Source of the DNA: Azorinus chamasolen | Taxonomy: Eukaryota; Mollusca; Bivalvia; Cardiida; Solecurtidae | Length of the DNA: 64,000 nt | NCBI GenBank assembly: GCA_963576725.1 | Contig: OY755240.1 | Location: 18,315,743 to 18,379,742 of the forward strand | Direction of reading: 5' to 3' | Notes under the pieces: generated by a model | What the model was told of the DNA's origin: nothing | Databases searched by the model: none | Seen by the model: only the letters and a program-made list of their open reading frames with translations | Program-made: the position numbers and the translations under genes | Part shown: piece by piece, positions 45,101 to 59,000 of the stretch | How the letters are laid out: each line of letters opens with the position of its first letter | Numbering within the stretch: position 1 is the stretch's first letter

Positions 45101-48100
45101 TTGAGACGAGTTGAAATCTGGTTTCAAATTTCAAAAAGTTGTGAATTTGATCGAGTTATCGCCTTTCAAAGGTGTGAAAACCTTCAGTTTGGGCTCTATC
45201 TTAGAATATGGCGACATAAAATGTCTAGATTATATCGAAATTTACTTAAAAGTAACTTATCTCTAATATATGTGAAGATTGTGCAAAAATATTTTTTTGA
45301 GAATTTGACCCATCTTCGACAGGCGCGGCCCTGTCGAATTGATCAAAAAATGAAATTTCTTCAATCCTGGCAAGTCATATATCGTTGGAAAGGATTTGTC
45401 AAGACGAGTTGAAGTCTGGTTTCAAATTTCAAAAAGGTATGAAATTGATCGAGTTGTCGCCTTTCAAAGGTGTGAAAACCTTCAGTTTGGGCTCTATCTT
45501 AGAAAATGGCGACATAAAATGTCTAGATTATATCGAAAGTTACTTCAAAGTAAATTATCTCTAATATATGTGAAGATGGTTGCGAAAATATTTTTTTGAG
45601 AATTTGACCCATTTTCGACAGACGCGGCCCTGTCGAATCGATCAAAAAATGAAATTTCTTCAATCCTGGCAAGTCATATATCGTTGGAAAGGATTTGTCA
45701 AGACGAGTTGAAATCTGGTTTCAAATTTCAAAAAGGTGTGAATTTGATCGAGTTATCGCCTTTCAAAGGTGTGAAAACCTTCAGTTTGGGCTCTATCTTA
45801 GAAAATGGTGACATAAAATGTCTAGATTATATCGAAAGTTACTTCAAAGTAACTTATCTCTAATATATGTGAAGATGGTTGCGAAAATATTTTTTGGAGA
45901 ATTTGACCCATTTTCGACAGACGAAGCCCTGTCCAATCGATCAAAAAATTAAATTTCTTCAATCCTGGCAAGTCATATATCGTTGGAAAGGATTTGTCAA
46001 GATGAGTTGAAATCTGGTTTCAAATTTCAAAAAGGTGTGAAATTGATCGAGTTATCGCCTTTCAAAGGTGTGAAAACCTTCAGTTTGGGCTCTATCTTAG
46101 AAAATGGCGACATAAAATGTCTAGATTATATCGAAATTTACTTAAAAAGTAACTTATCTCTAATATATGTGAAGATGGTGCGAAAATATTTTTTTGAGAA
46201 TTTGACCCATTTTTGACAGGCGCGGCCCTGTCGAGTCGATCAAAAATGAAATTTCTTCAATCCTGGCAAGTCATATATCGTTAGAAAGGATCTGTTGAGA
46301 CGAGTTGAAATCTGGTTCAAATTTCAAAAAGGTGTGAAATTGATCGAGTTATCGCCTTTCAAAGGTGTGAAAACCTTCAGTTTGGGCTCTATCTTAGAAA
46401 ATGGCGACATAAAATGTCTAGATTATATCGAAATTTACTTAAAAGTAACTTATCTCTAATATATGTGAAGATGGTTGCGAAAATATTTTTTTGAGAATTT
46501 GACCCATTTTCGACAGACGCGGCCCTGTCGAATCGATCAAAAAATGAAATTTCTTCAATCCTGGCAAGTCATATATCGTTGGAAAGGATTTGTCAAGAAG
46601 AGTTGAAATCTGGTTTTAAATTTCAAAAAAGATGTGAAATTGATCGAGTTATCGGCCTTTCAAAGGTGTGAAAACCTTCAGTTTGGGCTCTATCTTAGAA
46701 AATGGCGACATAAAATGTCTAGATTATATCGAAAGTTACTTCAAAGTAAATTATCTCTAATATATGTGAAGATGGTTGTGAAAATATTTTTTTGAGAATT
46801 TGACCCATTTTCGACAGACGCGGCCCTGTCGAATCGATCAAAAAATGAAATTTCTTCAATCCTGGCAAGTCATATATCGTTGGAAAGGATTTGTCAAGAA
46901 GAGTTGAAATCTGGTTTCAAATTTCAAAAAGGTGTGAATTTGATCGAGTTATCGCCTTTCAAAGGTGTGAAAACCTTCAGTTTGGGCTCTATCTTAGAAA
47001 ATGGCGACATAAAATGTCTAGATTATATCGAAGTTTACTTAAAAGTAACTTATCTCTAATATATGTGAAGATGGTGCGAAAATATTTTTTTGAGAATTTG
47101 ACCCATTTTCGACAGACGCGGCCCTGTCGAATCGATGAAAAAATGAAATTTCTTCAATCCTGGCAAGTCATATATCGTTGGAAAGGATTTGTCAAGAAGA
47201 GTTGAAATCTGGTTTCAAATTTCAAAAAGGTGTGAATTTGATCGAGTTATCGCCTTTCAAAGGTGTGAAAACCTTCAGTTTGGGCTCTATCTTAGAAAAT
47301 GGCGACATAAAATGTCTAGATTATATCGAAATTTACTTAAAAGTAACTTATCTCTAATATATGTGAAGATGGTGCGAAAATATTTTTTTGAGAATTTGAC
47401 CCATTTTTGACAGGCGCGGCCCTGTCGAATTGATCAAAAATGAAATTTCTTCAATCCTGGCAAGTCATATATCGTTAGAAAGGATCTGTTGAGACGAGTT
47501 GAAATCTGGTTTCAAATTTCAAAAAGTTGTGAATTTGATCGAGTTATCGCCTTTCAAAGGTGTGAAAACCTTCAGTTTGGGCTCTATCTTAGAATATGGC
47601 GACATAAAATGTCTAGATTATATCGAAATTTACTTAAAAGTAACTTATCTCTAATATATGTGAAGATGGTTGCGAAAATATTTTTTTGAGAATTTGACCC
47701 ATTTTCGACAGACGCGGCCCTGTCCAATCGATCAAAAAATGAACTTTCTTCAATCCTGGCAAGTCATATATCGTTGGAAAGGATTTGTCAAGATGAGTTG
47801 AAATCTGGTTTCAAATTTCAAAAAGGTGTGAAATTGATCGAGTTATCGCCTTTCAAAGGTGTGAAAACCTTCAGTTTGGGCTCTATCTTAGAAAATGGCG
47901 ACATAAAATGTCTAGATTATATCGAAATTTACTTAAAAGTAACTGATCTCTAATATATGTGAAGATGGTGCGAAAATATTTTTTTGAGAATTTGACCCAT
48001 TTTTGACAGGCGCGGCCCTGTCGAATCGATCAAAAATGAAATTTCTTCAATCCTGGCAAGTCATATATCGTTAGAAAGGATCTGTTGAGACGAGTTGAAA

Positions 48101-51070
48101 TCTGGTTTCAAATTTCAAAAAGTTGTGAATTTGATCGAGTTATCGCCTTTCAAAGGTGTGAAAACCTTCAGTTTGGGCTCTATCTTAGAATATGGCGACA
48201 TAAAATGTCTAGATTATATCGAAATTTACTTAAAAGTAACTTATCTCTAATATATGTGAAGATTGTGCAAAAATATTTTTTTGAGAATTTGACCCATTTT
48301 CGACAGGCGCGGCCCTGTCGAATTGATCAAAAAATGAAATTTCTTCAATCCTGGCAAGTCATATATCGTTGGAAAGGATTTGTCAAGACGAGTTGAAGTC
48401 TGGTTTCAAATTTCAAAAAGGTATGAAATTGATCGAGTTGTCGCCTTTCAAAGGTGTGAAAACCTTCAGTTTGGGCTCTATCTTAGAAAATGGCGACATA
48501 AAATGTCTAGATTATATCGAAAGTTACTTCAAAGTAAATTATCTCTAATATATGTGAAGATGGTTGCGAAAATATTTTTTTGAGAATTTGACCCATTTTC
48601 GACAGACGCGGCCCTGTCGAATCGATCAAAAAATGAAATTTCTTCAATCCTGGCAAGTCATATATCGTTGGAAAGGATTTGTCAAGACGAGTTGAAATCT
48701 GGTTTCAAATTTCAAAAAGGTGTGAATTTGATCGAGTTATCGCCTTTCAAAGGTGTGAAAACCTTCAGTTTGGGCTCTATCTTAGAAAATGGTGACATAA
48801 AATGTCTAGATTATATCGAAAGTTACTTCAAAGTAACTTATCTCTAATATATGTGAAGATGGTTGCGAAAATATTTTTTGGAGAATTTGACCCATTTTCG
48901 ACAGACGAAGCCCTGTCGAATCGATCAAAAAATTAAATTTCTTCAATCCTGGCAAGTCATATATCGTTGGAAAGGATTTGTCAAGATGAGTTGAAATCTG
49001 GTTTCAAATTTCAAAAAGGTGTGAAATTGATCGAGTTATCGCCTTTCAAAGGTGTGAAAACCTTCAGTTTGGGCTCTATCTTAGAAAATGGCGACATAAA
49101 ATGTCTAGATTATATCGAAATTTACTTAAAAAGTAACTTATCTCTAATATATGTGAAGATGGTGCGAAAATATTTTTTTGAGAATTTGACCCATTTTTGA
49201 CAGGCGCGGCCCTGTCGAGTCGATCAAAAATGAAATTTCTTCAATCCTGGCAAGTCATATATCGTTAGAAAGGATCTGTTGAGACGAGTTGAAATCTGGT
49301 TCAAATTTCAAAAAGGTGTGAAATTGATCGAGTTATCGCCTTTCAAAGGTGTGAAAACCTTCAGTTTGGGCTCTATCTTAGAAAATGGCGACATAAAATG
49401 TCTAGATTATATCGAAATTTACTTAAAAGTAACTTATCTCTAATATATGTGAAGATGGTTGCGAAAATATTTTTTTGAGAATTTGACCCATTTTCGACAG
49501 ACGCGGCCCTGTCGAATCGATCAAAAAATGAAATTTCTTCAATCCTGGCAAGTCATATATCGTTGGAAAGGATTTGTCAAGAAGAGTTGAAATCTGGTTT
49601 TAAATTTCAAAAAAGGTGTGAAATTGATCGAGTTATCGGCCTTTCAAAGGTGTGAAAACCTTCAGTTTGGGCTCTATCTTAGAAAATGGCGACATAAAAT
49701 GTCTAGATTATATCGAAAGTTACTTCAAAGTAAATTATCTCTAATATATGTGAAGATGGTTGTGAAAATATTTTTTTGAGAATTTGACCCATTTTCGACA
49801 GACGCGGCCCTGTCGAATCGATCAAAAAATGAAATTTCTTCAATCCTGGCAAGTCATATATCGTTGGAAAGGATTTGTCAAGAAGAGTTGAAATCTGGTT
49901 TCAAATTTCAAAAAGGTGTGAATTTGATCGAGTTATCGCCTTTCAAAGGTGTGAAAACCTTCAGTTTGGGCTCTATCTTAGAAAATGGCGACATAAAATG
50001 TCTAGATTATATCGAAGTTTACTTAAAAGTAACTTATCTCTAATATATGTGAAGATGGTGCGAAAATATTTTTTTGAGAATTTGACCCATTTTCGACAGA
50101 CGCGGCCCTGTCGAATCGATGAAAAAATGAAATTTCTTCAATCCTGGCAAGTCATATATCGTTGGAAAGGATTTGTCAAGAAGAGTTGAAATCTGGTTTC
50201 AAATTTCAAAAAGGTGTGAATTTGATCGAGTTATCGCCTTTCAAAGGTGTGAAAACCTTCAGTTTGGGCTCTATCTTAGAAAATGGCGACATAAAATGTC
50301 TAGATTATATCGAAATTTACTTCAAAGTAACTTATCTCTAATATATGTGAAGATGGTTGCGAAAATATTTTTTTGAGAATTTGACCCATTTTCGACAGAC
50401 GCGGCCCTGTCGAATCGATCAAAAAATGAAATTTCTTTAATCCTGGCAAGTCATATATCGTTGGAAAGGATTTGTCAAGAAGAGTTGAAATCTGGTTTTA
50501 AATTTCAAAAAGGTGTGAAATTGATCGAGTTATCGGCCTTTCAAAGGTGTGAAAACCTTCAGTTTGGGCTCTATCTTAGAAAATGGCGACATAAAATGTC
50601 TAGATTATATCGAAAGTTACTTCAAAGTAAATTATCTCTAATATATGTGAAGATGGTTGTGAAAATATTTTTTTGAGAATTTGACCCATTTTCGACAGAC
50701 GCGGCCCTGTCGAATCGATCAAAAAATGAAATTTCTTCAATCCTGGCAAGTCATATATCGTTGGAAAGGATTTGTCAAGACGAGTTGAAATCTGGTTTCA
50801 AATTTCAAAAAGGTGTGAATTTGATCGAGTTATCGCCTTTCAAAGGTGTGAAAACCTTCAGTTTGGGCTCTATCTTAGAAAATGGCGACATAAAATGTCT
50901 AGATTATATCGAAATTTACTTAAAAGTAACTTATCTCTAATATATGTGAAGATGGTTGCGAAAATATTTTTTTGAGAATTTGACCCATTTTCGACAGACG
51001 CGGCCCTGTCGAATCGATCAAAAAATGAAATTTCTTCAATCCTGGCAAGTCATATATCGTTGGAAAGGAT
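45101..51070 (+). repeat. Ten-monomer higher-order repeat (2,984-bp offset)
   Basis: Units at 45,396, 45,983, 46,891 and 47,189 recur at 48,380, 48,967, 49,875 and 50,173. Single-base differences (for example gatgtgaaatt at 46,631 only, and ccatctt at 45,311 only) are few. The same ten-unit block reappears at 61,194-63,205 (offset 14,005 from 47,189-49,200). Confidence 0.8.
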
Positions 51071-54000
51071 TTGTCAAGACGAGTTGAAATCTGGTTTCAA
51101 ATTTCAAAAAGGTGTGAATTTGATCGAGTTATCGCCTTTCAAAGGTGTGAAAACCTTCAGTTTGGGCTCTATCTTAGAAAATGGCGACATAAAATGTCTA
51201 GATTATATCGAAAGTTACTTCAAAGTAACTTATCTCTAATATATGTGAAGATGGTTGCGAAAATATTTTTTGGAGAATTTGACCCATTTTCGACAGACGA
51301 AGCCCTGTCGAATCGATCAAAAAATTAAATTTCTTCAATCCTGGCAAGTCATATATCGTTGGAAAGGATTTGTCAAGATGAGTTGAAATCTGGTTTCAAA
51401 TTTCAAAAAGGTGTGAAATTGATCGAGTTATCGCCTTTCAAAGGTGTGAAAACCTTCAGTTTGGGCTCTATCTTAGAAAATGGCGACATAAAATGTCTAG
51501 ATTATATCGAAATTTACTTAAAAAGTAACTTATCTCTAATATATGTGAAGATGGTGCGAAAATATTTTTTTGAGAATTTGACCCATTTTTGACAGGCGCG
51601 GCCCTGTCGAGTCGATCAAAAATGAAATTTCTTCAATCCTGGCAAGTCATATATCGTTAGAAAGGATCTGTTGAGACGAGTTGAAATCTGGTTCAAATTT
51701 CAAAAAGGTGTGAAATTGATCGAGTTATCGCCTTTCAAAGGTGTGAAAACCTTCAGTTTGGGCTCTATCTTAGAAAATGGCGACATAAAATGTCTAGATT
51801 ATATCGAAATTTACTTAAAAGTAACTTATCTCTAATATATGTGAAGATGGTTGCGAAAATATTTTTTTGAGAATTTGACCCATTTTCGACAGACGCGGCC
51901 CTGTCGAATCGATCAAAAAATGAAATTTCTTCAATCCTGGCAAGTCATATATCGTTGGAAAGGATTTGTCAAGAAGAGTTGAAATCTGGTTTTAAATTTC
52001 AAAAAAGGTGTGAAATTGACCGAGTTATCGGCCTTTCAAAGGTGTGAAAACCTTCAGTTTGGGCTCTATCTTAGAAAATGGCGACATAAAATGTCTAGAT
52101 TATATCGAAAGTTACTTCAAAGTAAATTATCTCTAATATATGTGAAGATGGTTGTGAAAATATTTTTTTGAGAATTTGACCCATTTTCGACAGACGCGGC
52201 CCTGTCGAATCGATCAAAAAATGAAATTTCTTCAATCCTGGCAAGTCATATATCGTTGGAAAGGATTTGTCAAGAAGAGTTGAAATCTGGTTTCAAATTT
52301 CAAAAAGGTGTGAATTTGATCGAGTTATCGCCTTTCAAAGGTGTGAAAACCTTCAGTTTGGGCTCTATCTTAGAATATGGCGACATAAAATGTCTAGATT
52401 ATATCGAAATTTACTTAAAAGTAACTTATCTCTAATATATGTGAAGATGGTTGCGAAAATATTTTTTTGAGAATTTGACCCATTTTCGACAGACGCGGCC
52501 CTGTCGAATCGATCAAAAAATGAAATTTCTTTAATCCTGGCAAGTCATATATCGTTGGAAAGGATTTGTCAAGAAGAGTTGAAATCTGGTTTTAAATTTC
52601 AAAAAGGTGTGAAATTGATCGAGTTATCGGCCTTTCAAAGGTGTGAAAACCTTCAGTTTGGGCTCTATCTTAGAAAATGGCGACATAAAATGTCTAGATT
52701 ATATCGAAAGTTACTTCAAAGTAAATTATCTCTAATATATGTGAAGATGGTTGTGAAAATATTTTTTTGAGAATTTGACCCATTTTCGACAGACGCGGCC
52801 CTGTCGAATCGATCAAAAAATGAAATTTCTTCAATCCTGGCAAGTCATATATCGTTGGAAAGGATTTGTCAAGACGAGTTGAAATCTGGTTTCAAATTTC
52901 AAAAAGGTGTGAATTTGATCGAGTTATCGCCTTTCAAAGGTGTGAAAACCTTCAGTTTGGGCTCTATCTTAGAAAATGGCGACATAAAATGTCTAGATTA
53001 TATCGAAATTTACTTAAAAGTAACTTATCTCTAATATATGTGAAGATGGTTGCGAAAATATTTTTTTGAGAATTTGACCCATTTTCGACAGACGCGGCCC
53101 TGTCGAATCGATCAAAAAATGAAATTTCTTCAATCCTGGCAAGTCATATATCGTTGGAAAGGATTTGTCAAGACGAGTTGAAATCTGGTTTCAAATTTCA
53201 AAAAGGTGTGAATTTGATCGAGTTATCGCCTTTCAAAGGTGTGAAAACCTTCAGTTTGGGCTCTATCTTAGAAAATGGCGACATAAAATGTCTAGATTAT
53301 ATCGAAAGTTACTTCAAAGTAACTTATCTCTAATATATGTGAAGATGGTTGCGAAAATATTTTTTGGAGAATTTGACCCATTTTCGACAGACGAAGCCCT
53401 GTCGAATCGATCAAAAAATGAAATTTCTTCAATCCTGGCAAGTCATATATCGTTGGAAAGGATTTGTCAAGATGAGTTGAAATCTGGTTTCAAATTTCAA
53501 AAAGGTGTGAAATTGATCGAGTTATCGCCTTTCAAAGGTGTGAAAACCTTCAGTTTGGGCTCTATCTTAGAAAATGGCGACATAAAATGTCTAGATTATA
53601 TCGAAATTTACTTAAAAAGTAACTTATCTCTAATATATGTGAAGATGGTGCGAAAATATTTTTTTGAGAATTTGACCCATTTTTGACAGGCGCGGCCCTG
53701 TCGAGTCGATCAAAAATGAAATTTCTTCAATCCTGGCAAGTCATATATCGTTAGAAAGGATCTGTTGAGACGAGTTGAAATCTGGTTCAAATTTCAAAAA
53801 GGTGTGAAATTGATCGAGTTATCGCCTTTCAAAGGTGTGAAAACCTTCAGTTTGGGCTCTATCTTAGAAAATGGCGACATAAAATGTCTAGATTATATCG
53901 AAATTTACTTAAAAGTAACTTATCTCTAATATATGTGAAGATGGTTGCGAAAATATTTTTTTGAGAATTTGACCCATTTTCGACAGACGCGGCCCTGTCG

Positions 54001-54675
54001 AATCGATCAAAAAATGAAATTTCTTCAATCCTGGCAAGTCATATATCGTTGGAAAGGATTTGTCAAGAAGAGTTGAAATCTGGTTTTAAATTTCAAAAAA
54101 GGTGTGAAATTGATCGAGTTATCGGCCTTTCAAAGGTGTGAAAACCTTCAGTTTGGGCTCTATCTTAGAAAATGGCGACATAAAATGTCTAGATTATATC
54201 GAAAGTTACTTCAAAGTAAATTATCTCTAATATATGTGAAGATGGTTGTGAAAATATTTTTTTGAGAATTTGACCCATTTTCGACAGACGCGGCCCTGTC
54301 GAATCGATCAAAAAATGAAATTTCTTCAATCCTGGCAAGTCATATATCGTTAGAAAGGATTTGTCAAGAAGAGTTGAAATCTGGTTTCAAATTTCAAAAA
54401 GGTGTGAATTTGATCGAGTTATCGCCTTTCAAAGGTGTGAAAACCTTCAGTTTGGGCTCTATCTTAGAATATGGCGACATAAAATGTCTAGATTATATCG
54501 AAGTTTACTTAAAAGTAACTTATCTCTAATATATGTGAAGATGGTGCGAAAATATTTTTTTGAGAATTTGACCCATTTTCGACAGACGCGGCCCTGTCGA
54601 ATCGATGAAAAAATGAAATTTCTTCAATCCTGGCAAGTCATATATCGTTGGAAAGGATTTGTCAAGAAGAGTTGA
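50461..54675 (+). repeat. Seven-monomer higher-order repeat (2,094-bp offset)
   Basis: Units at 50,461, 50,772, 51,071 and 52,267 recur at 52,555, 52,866, 53,165 and 54,361. A difference is attaaattt (about 51,325) against atgaaattt (about 53,419), which lets one open frame run on to 173 residues in the second copy. Confidence 0.8.
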
Positions 54676-56059
54676 AATCTGGTTTCAAATTTCAAAAAGG
54701 TGTGAATTTGATCGAGTTATCGCCTTTCAAAGGTGTGAAAACCTTCAGTTTGGGCTCTATCTTAGAAAATGGCGACATAAAATGTCTAGATTATATCGAA
54801 ATTTACTTAAAAGTAACTTATCTCTAATATATGTGAAGATGGTGCGAAAATATTTTTTTGAGAATTTGACCCATTTTTGACAGGCGCGGCCCTGTCGAAT
54901 CGATCAAAAATGAAATTTCTTCAATCCTGGCAAGTCATATATCGTTAGAAAGGATCTGTTGAGACGAGTTGAAATCTGGTTTCAAATTTCAAAAAGGTGT
55001 GAAATTGATCGAGTTATCGCCTTTCAAAGGTGTGAAAACCTTCAGTTTGGGCTCTATCTTAGAAAATGGCGACATAAAATGTCTAGATTATATCGAAATT
55101 TACTTAAAAGTAACTTATCTCTAATATATGTGAAGATGGTTGCGAAAATATTTTTTGGAGAATTTGACCCATTTTCGACAGAATCGATCAAAAAATGAAA
55201 TTTCTTCAATCCTGGCAAGTCATATATCGTTGGAAAGGATTTGTCAAGAAGAGTTGAAATCTGGTTTTAAATTTCAAAAAGGTGTGAAATTGATCGAGTT
55301 ATCGCCTTTCAAAGGTGTGAAAACCTTCAGTTTGGGCTCTATCTTAGAAAATGGCGACATAAAATGTCTAGATTATATCGAAATTTACTTAAAAGTAACT
55401 TATCTCTAATATATGTGAAGATGGTTGTGAAAATATTTTTTTGAGAATTTGACCCATTTTCGACAGACGCGGCCCTGTCGAATCGATCAAAAAATGAAAT
55501 TTCTTCAATCCTGGCAAGTCATATATCGTTGGAAAGGATTTGTCAAGAAGAGTTGAAATCTGGTTTCAAATTTCAAAAAGGTGTGAATTTGATCGAGTTA
55601 TCGCCTTTCAAAGGTGTGAAAACCTTCAGTTTGGGCTCTATCTTAGAAAATGGCGACATAAAATGTCTAGATTATATCGAAGTTTACTTAAAAGTAACTT
55701 ATCTCTAATATATGTGAAGATGGTGCGAAAATATTTTTTTGAGAATTTGACCCATTTTCGACAGACGCGGCCCTGTCGAATCGATGAAAAAATGAAATTT
55801 CTTCAATCCTGGCAAGTCATATATCGTTGGAAAGGATTTGTCAAGAAGAGTTGAAATCTGGTTTCAAATTTCAAAAAGGTGTGAATTTGATCGAGTTATC
55901 GCCTTTCAAAGGTGTGAAAACCTTCAGTTTGGGCTCTATCTTAGAAAATGGCGACATAAAATGTCTAGATTATATCGAAATTTACTTAAAAGTAACTTAT
56001 CTCTAATATATGTGAAGATGGTGCGAAAATATTTTTTTGAGAATTTGACCCATTTTTGA
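53165..56059 (+). repeat. Long-range copy of 34,372-37,266 (18,793-bp offset)
   Basis: Seven successive variant monomers keep an exact offset of 18,793 bases (about 63 units), including the hairpin-deletion monomer (36,381 and 55,174). The matching run spans at least 2.9 kb, so large blocks moved or were duplicated across the array, not only neighbours. Confidence 0.75.
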
Positions 56060-59000
56060 CAGGCGCGGCCCTGTCGAATCGATCAAAAATGAAATTTCTT
56101 CAATCCTGGCAAGTCATATATCGTTAGAAAGGATCTGTTGAGACGAGTTGAAATCTGGTTTCAAATTTCAAAAAGTTGTGAATTTGATCGAGTTATCGCC
56201 TTTCAAAGGTGTGAAAATCTTCAGTTTGGGCTCTATCTTAGAATATGGCGACATAAAATGTCTAGATTATATCGAAATTTACTTAAAAGTAACTTATCTC
56301 TAATATATGTGAAGATTGTGCAAAAATATTTTTTTGAGAATTTGACCCATTTTCGACAGGCGCGGCCCTGTCGAATTGATCAAAAAATGAAATTTCTTCA
56401 ATCCTGGCAAGTCATATATCGTTGGAAAGGATTTGTCAAGACGAGTTGAAGTCTGGTTTCAAATTTCAAAAAGGTATGAAATTGATCGAGTTGTCGCCTT
56501 TCAAAGGTGTGAAAACCTTCAGTTTGGGCTCTATCTTAGAAAATGGCGACATAAAATGTCTAGATTATATCGAAAGTTACTTCAAAGTAAATTATCTCTA
56601 ATATATGTGAAGATGGTTGCGAAAATATTTTTTTGAGAATTTGACCCATTTTCGACAGACGCGGCCCTGTCGAATCGATCAAAAAATGAACTTTCTTCAA
56701 TCCTGGCAAGTCATATATCGTTGGAAAGGATTTGTCAAGAAGAGTTGAAATCTGGTTTCAAATTTCAAAAAGGTGTGAAATTGATCGAGTTATCGCCTTT
56801 CAAAGGTGTGAAAACCTTCAGTTTGGGCTCTATCTTAGAAAATGGCGACATAAAATGTCTAGATTATATCGAAATTTACTTAAAAGTAACTTATCTCTAA
56901 TATATGTGAAGATGGTTGCGAAAATATTTTTTTGAGAATTTGACCCATTTTCGACAGACGCGGCCCTGTCGAATCGATCAAAAAATGAAATTTCTTCAAT
57001 CCTGGCAAGTCATATATCGTTGGAAAGGATTTGTCAAGACGAGTTGAAATCTGGTTTCAAATTTCAAAAAGGTGTGAATTTGATCGAGTTATCGCCTTTC
57101 AAAGGTGTGAAAACCTTCAGTTTGGGCTCTATCTTAGAAAATGGCGACATAAAATGTCTAGATTATATCGAAAGTTACTTCAAAGTAACTTATCTCTAAT
57201 ATATGTGAAGATGGTTGCGAAAATATTTTTTGGAGAATTTGACCCATTTTCGACAGACGAAGCCCTGTCGAATCGATCAAAAAATGAAATTTCTTCAATC
57301 CTGGCAAGTCATATATCGTTGGAAAGGATTTGTCAAGATGAGTTGAAATCTGGTTTCAAATTTCAAAAAGGTGTGAAATTGATCGAGTTATCGCCTTTCA
57401 AAGGTGTGAAAACCTTCAGTTTGGGCTCTATCTTAGAAAATGGCGACATAAAATGTCTAGATTATATCGAAATTTACTTAAAAAGTAACTTATCTCTAAT
57501 ATATGTGAAGATGGTGCGAAAATATTTTTTTGAGAATTTGACCCATTTTTGACAGGCGCGGCCCTGTCGAGTCGATCAAAAATGAAATTTCTTCAATCCT
57601 GGCAAGTCATATATCGTTAGAAAGGATCTGTTGAGACGAGTTGAAATCTGGTTCAAATTTCAAAAAGGTGTGAAATTGATCGAGTTATCGCCTTTCAAAG
57701 GTGTGAAAACCTTCAGTTTGGGCTCTATCTTAGAAAATGGCGACATAAAATGTCTAGATTATATCGAAATTTACTTAAAAGTAACTTATCTCTAATATAT
57801 GTGAAGATGGTTGCGAAAATATTTTTTTGAGAATTTGACCCATTTTCGACAGACGCGGCCCTGTCGAATCGATCAAAAAATGAAATTTCTTCAATCCTGG
57901 CAAGTCATATATCGTTGGAAAGGATTTGTCAAGAAGAGTTGAAATCTGGTTTTAAATTTCAAAAAAGGTGTGAAATTGATCGAGTTATCGGCCTTTCAAA
58001 GGTGTGAAAACCTTCAGTTTGGGCTCTATCTTAGAAAATGGCGACATAAAATGTCTAGATTATATCGAAAGTTACTTCAAAGTAACTTATCTCTAATATA
58101 TGTGAAGATGGTTGTGAAAATATTTTTTTGAGAATTTGACCCATTTTCGACAGACGCGGCCCTGTCGAATCGATCAAAAAATGAAATTTCTTCAATCCTG
58201 GCAAGTCATATATCGTTGGAAAGGATTTGTCAAGAAGAGTTGAAATCTGGTTTCAAATTTCAAAAAGGTGTGAATTTGATCGAGTTATCGCCTTTCAAAG
58301 GTGTGAAAACCTTCAGTTTGGGCTCTATCTTAGAAAATGGCGACATAAAATGTCTAGATTATATCGAAGTTTACTTAAAAGTAACTTATCTCTAATATAT
58401 GTGAAGATGGTGCGAAAATATTTTTTTGAGAATTTGACCCATTTTCGACAGACGCGGCCCTGTCGAATCGATGAAAAAATGAAATTTCTTCAATCCTGGC
58501 AAGTCATATATCGTTGGAAAGGATTTGTCAAGAAGAGTTGAAATCTGGTTTCAAATTTCAAAAAGGTGTGAATTTGATCGAGTTATCGCCTTTCAAAGGT
58601 GTGAAAACCTTCAGTTTGGGCTCTATCTTAGAAAATGGCGACATAAAATGTCTAGATTATATCGAAATTTACTTAAAAGTAACTTATCTCTAATATATGT
58701 GAAGATGGTGCGAAAATATTTTTTTGAGAATTTGACCCATTTTTGACAGGCGCGGCCCTGTCGAATCGATCAAAAATGAAATTTCTTCAATCCTGGCAAG
58801 TCATATATCGTTAGAAAGGATCTGTTGAGACGAGTTGAAATCTGGTTTCAAATTTCAAAAAGTTGTGAATTTGATCGAGTTATCGCCTTTCAAAGGTGTG
58901 AAAACCTTCAGTTTGGGCTCTATCTTAGAATATGGCGACATAAAATGTCTAGATTATATCGAAATTTACTTAAAAGTAACTTATCTCTAATATATGTGAA

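Noticed and set aside
53165..53686. 173-residue frame as a real small protein
   Set aside because: It depends on a single change (attaaattt to atgaaattt) joining satellite frames. The homologous stretch at 51,071-51,592 is interrupted.
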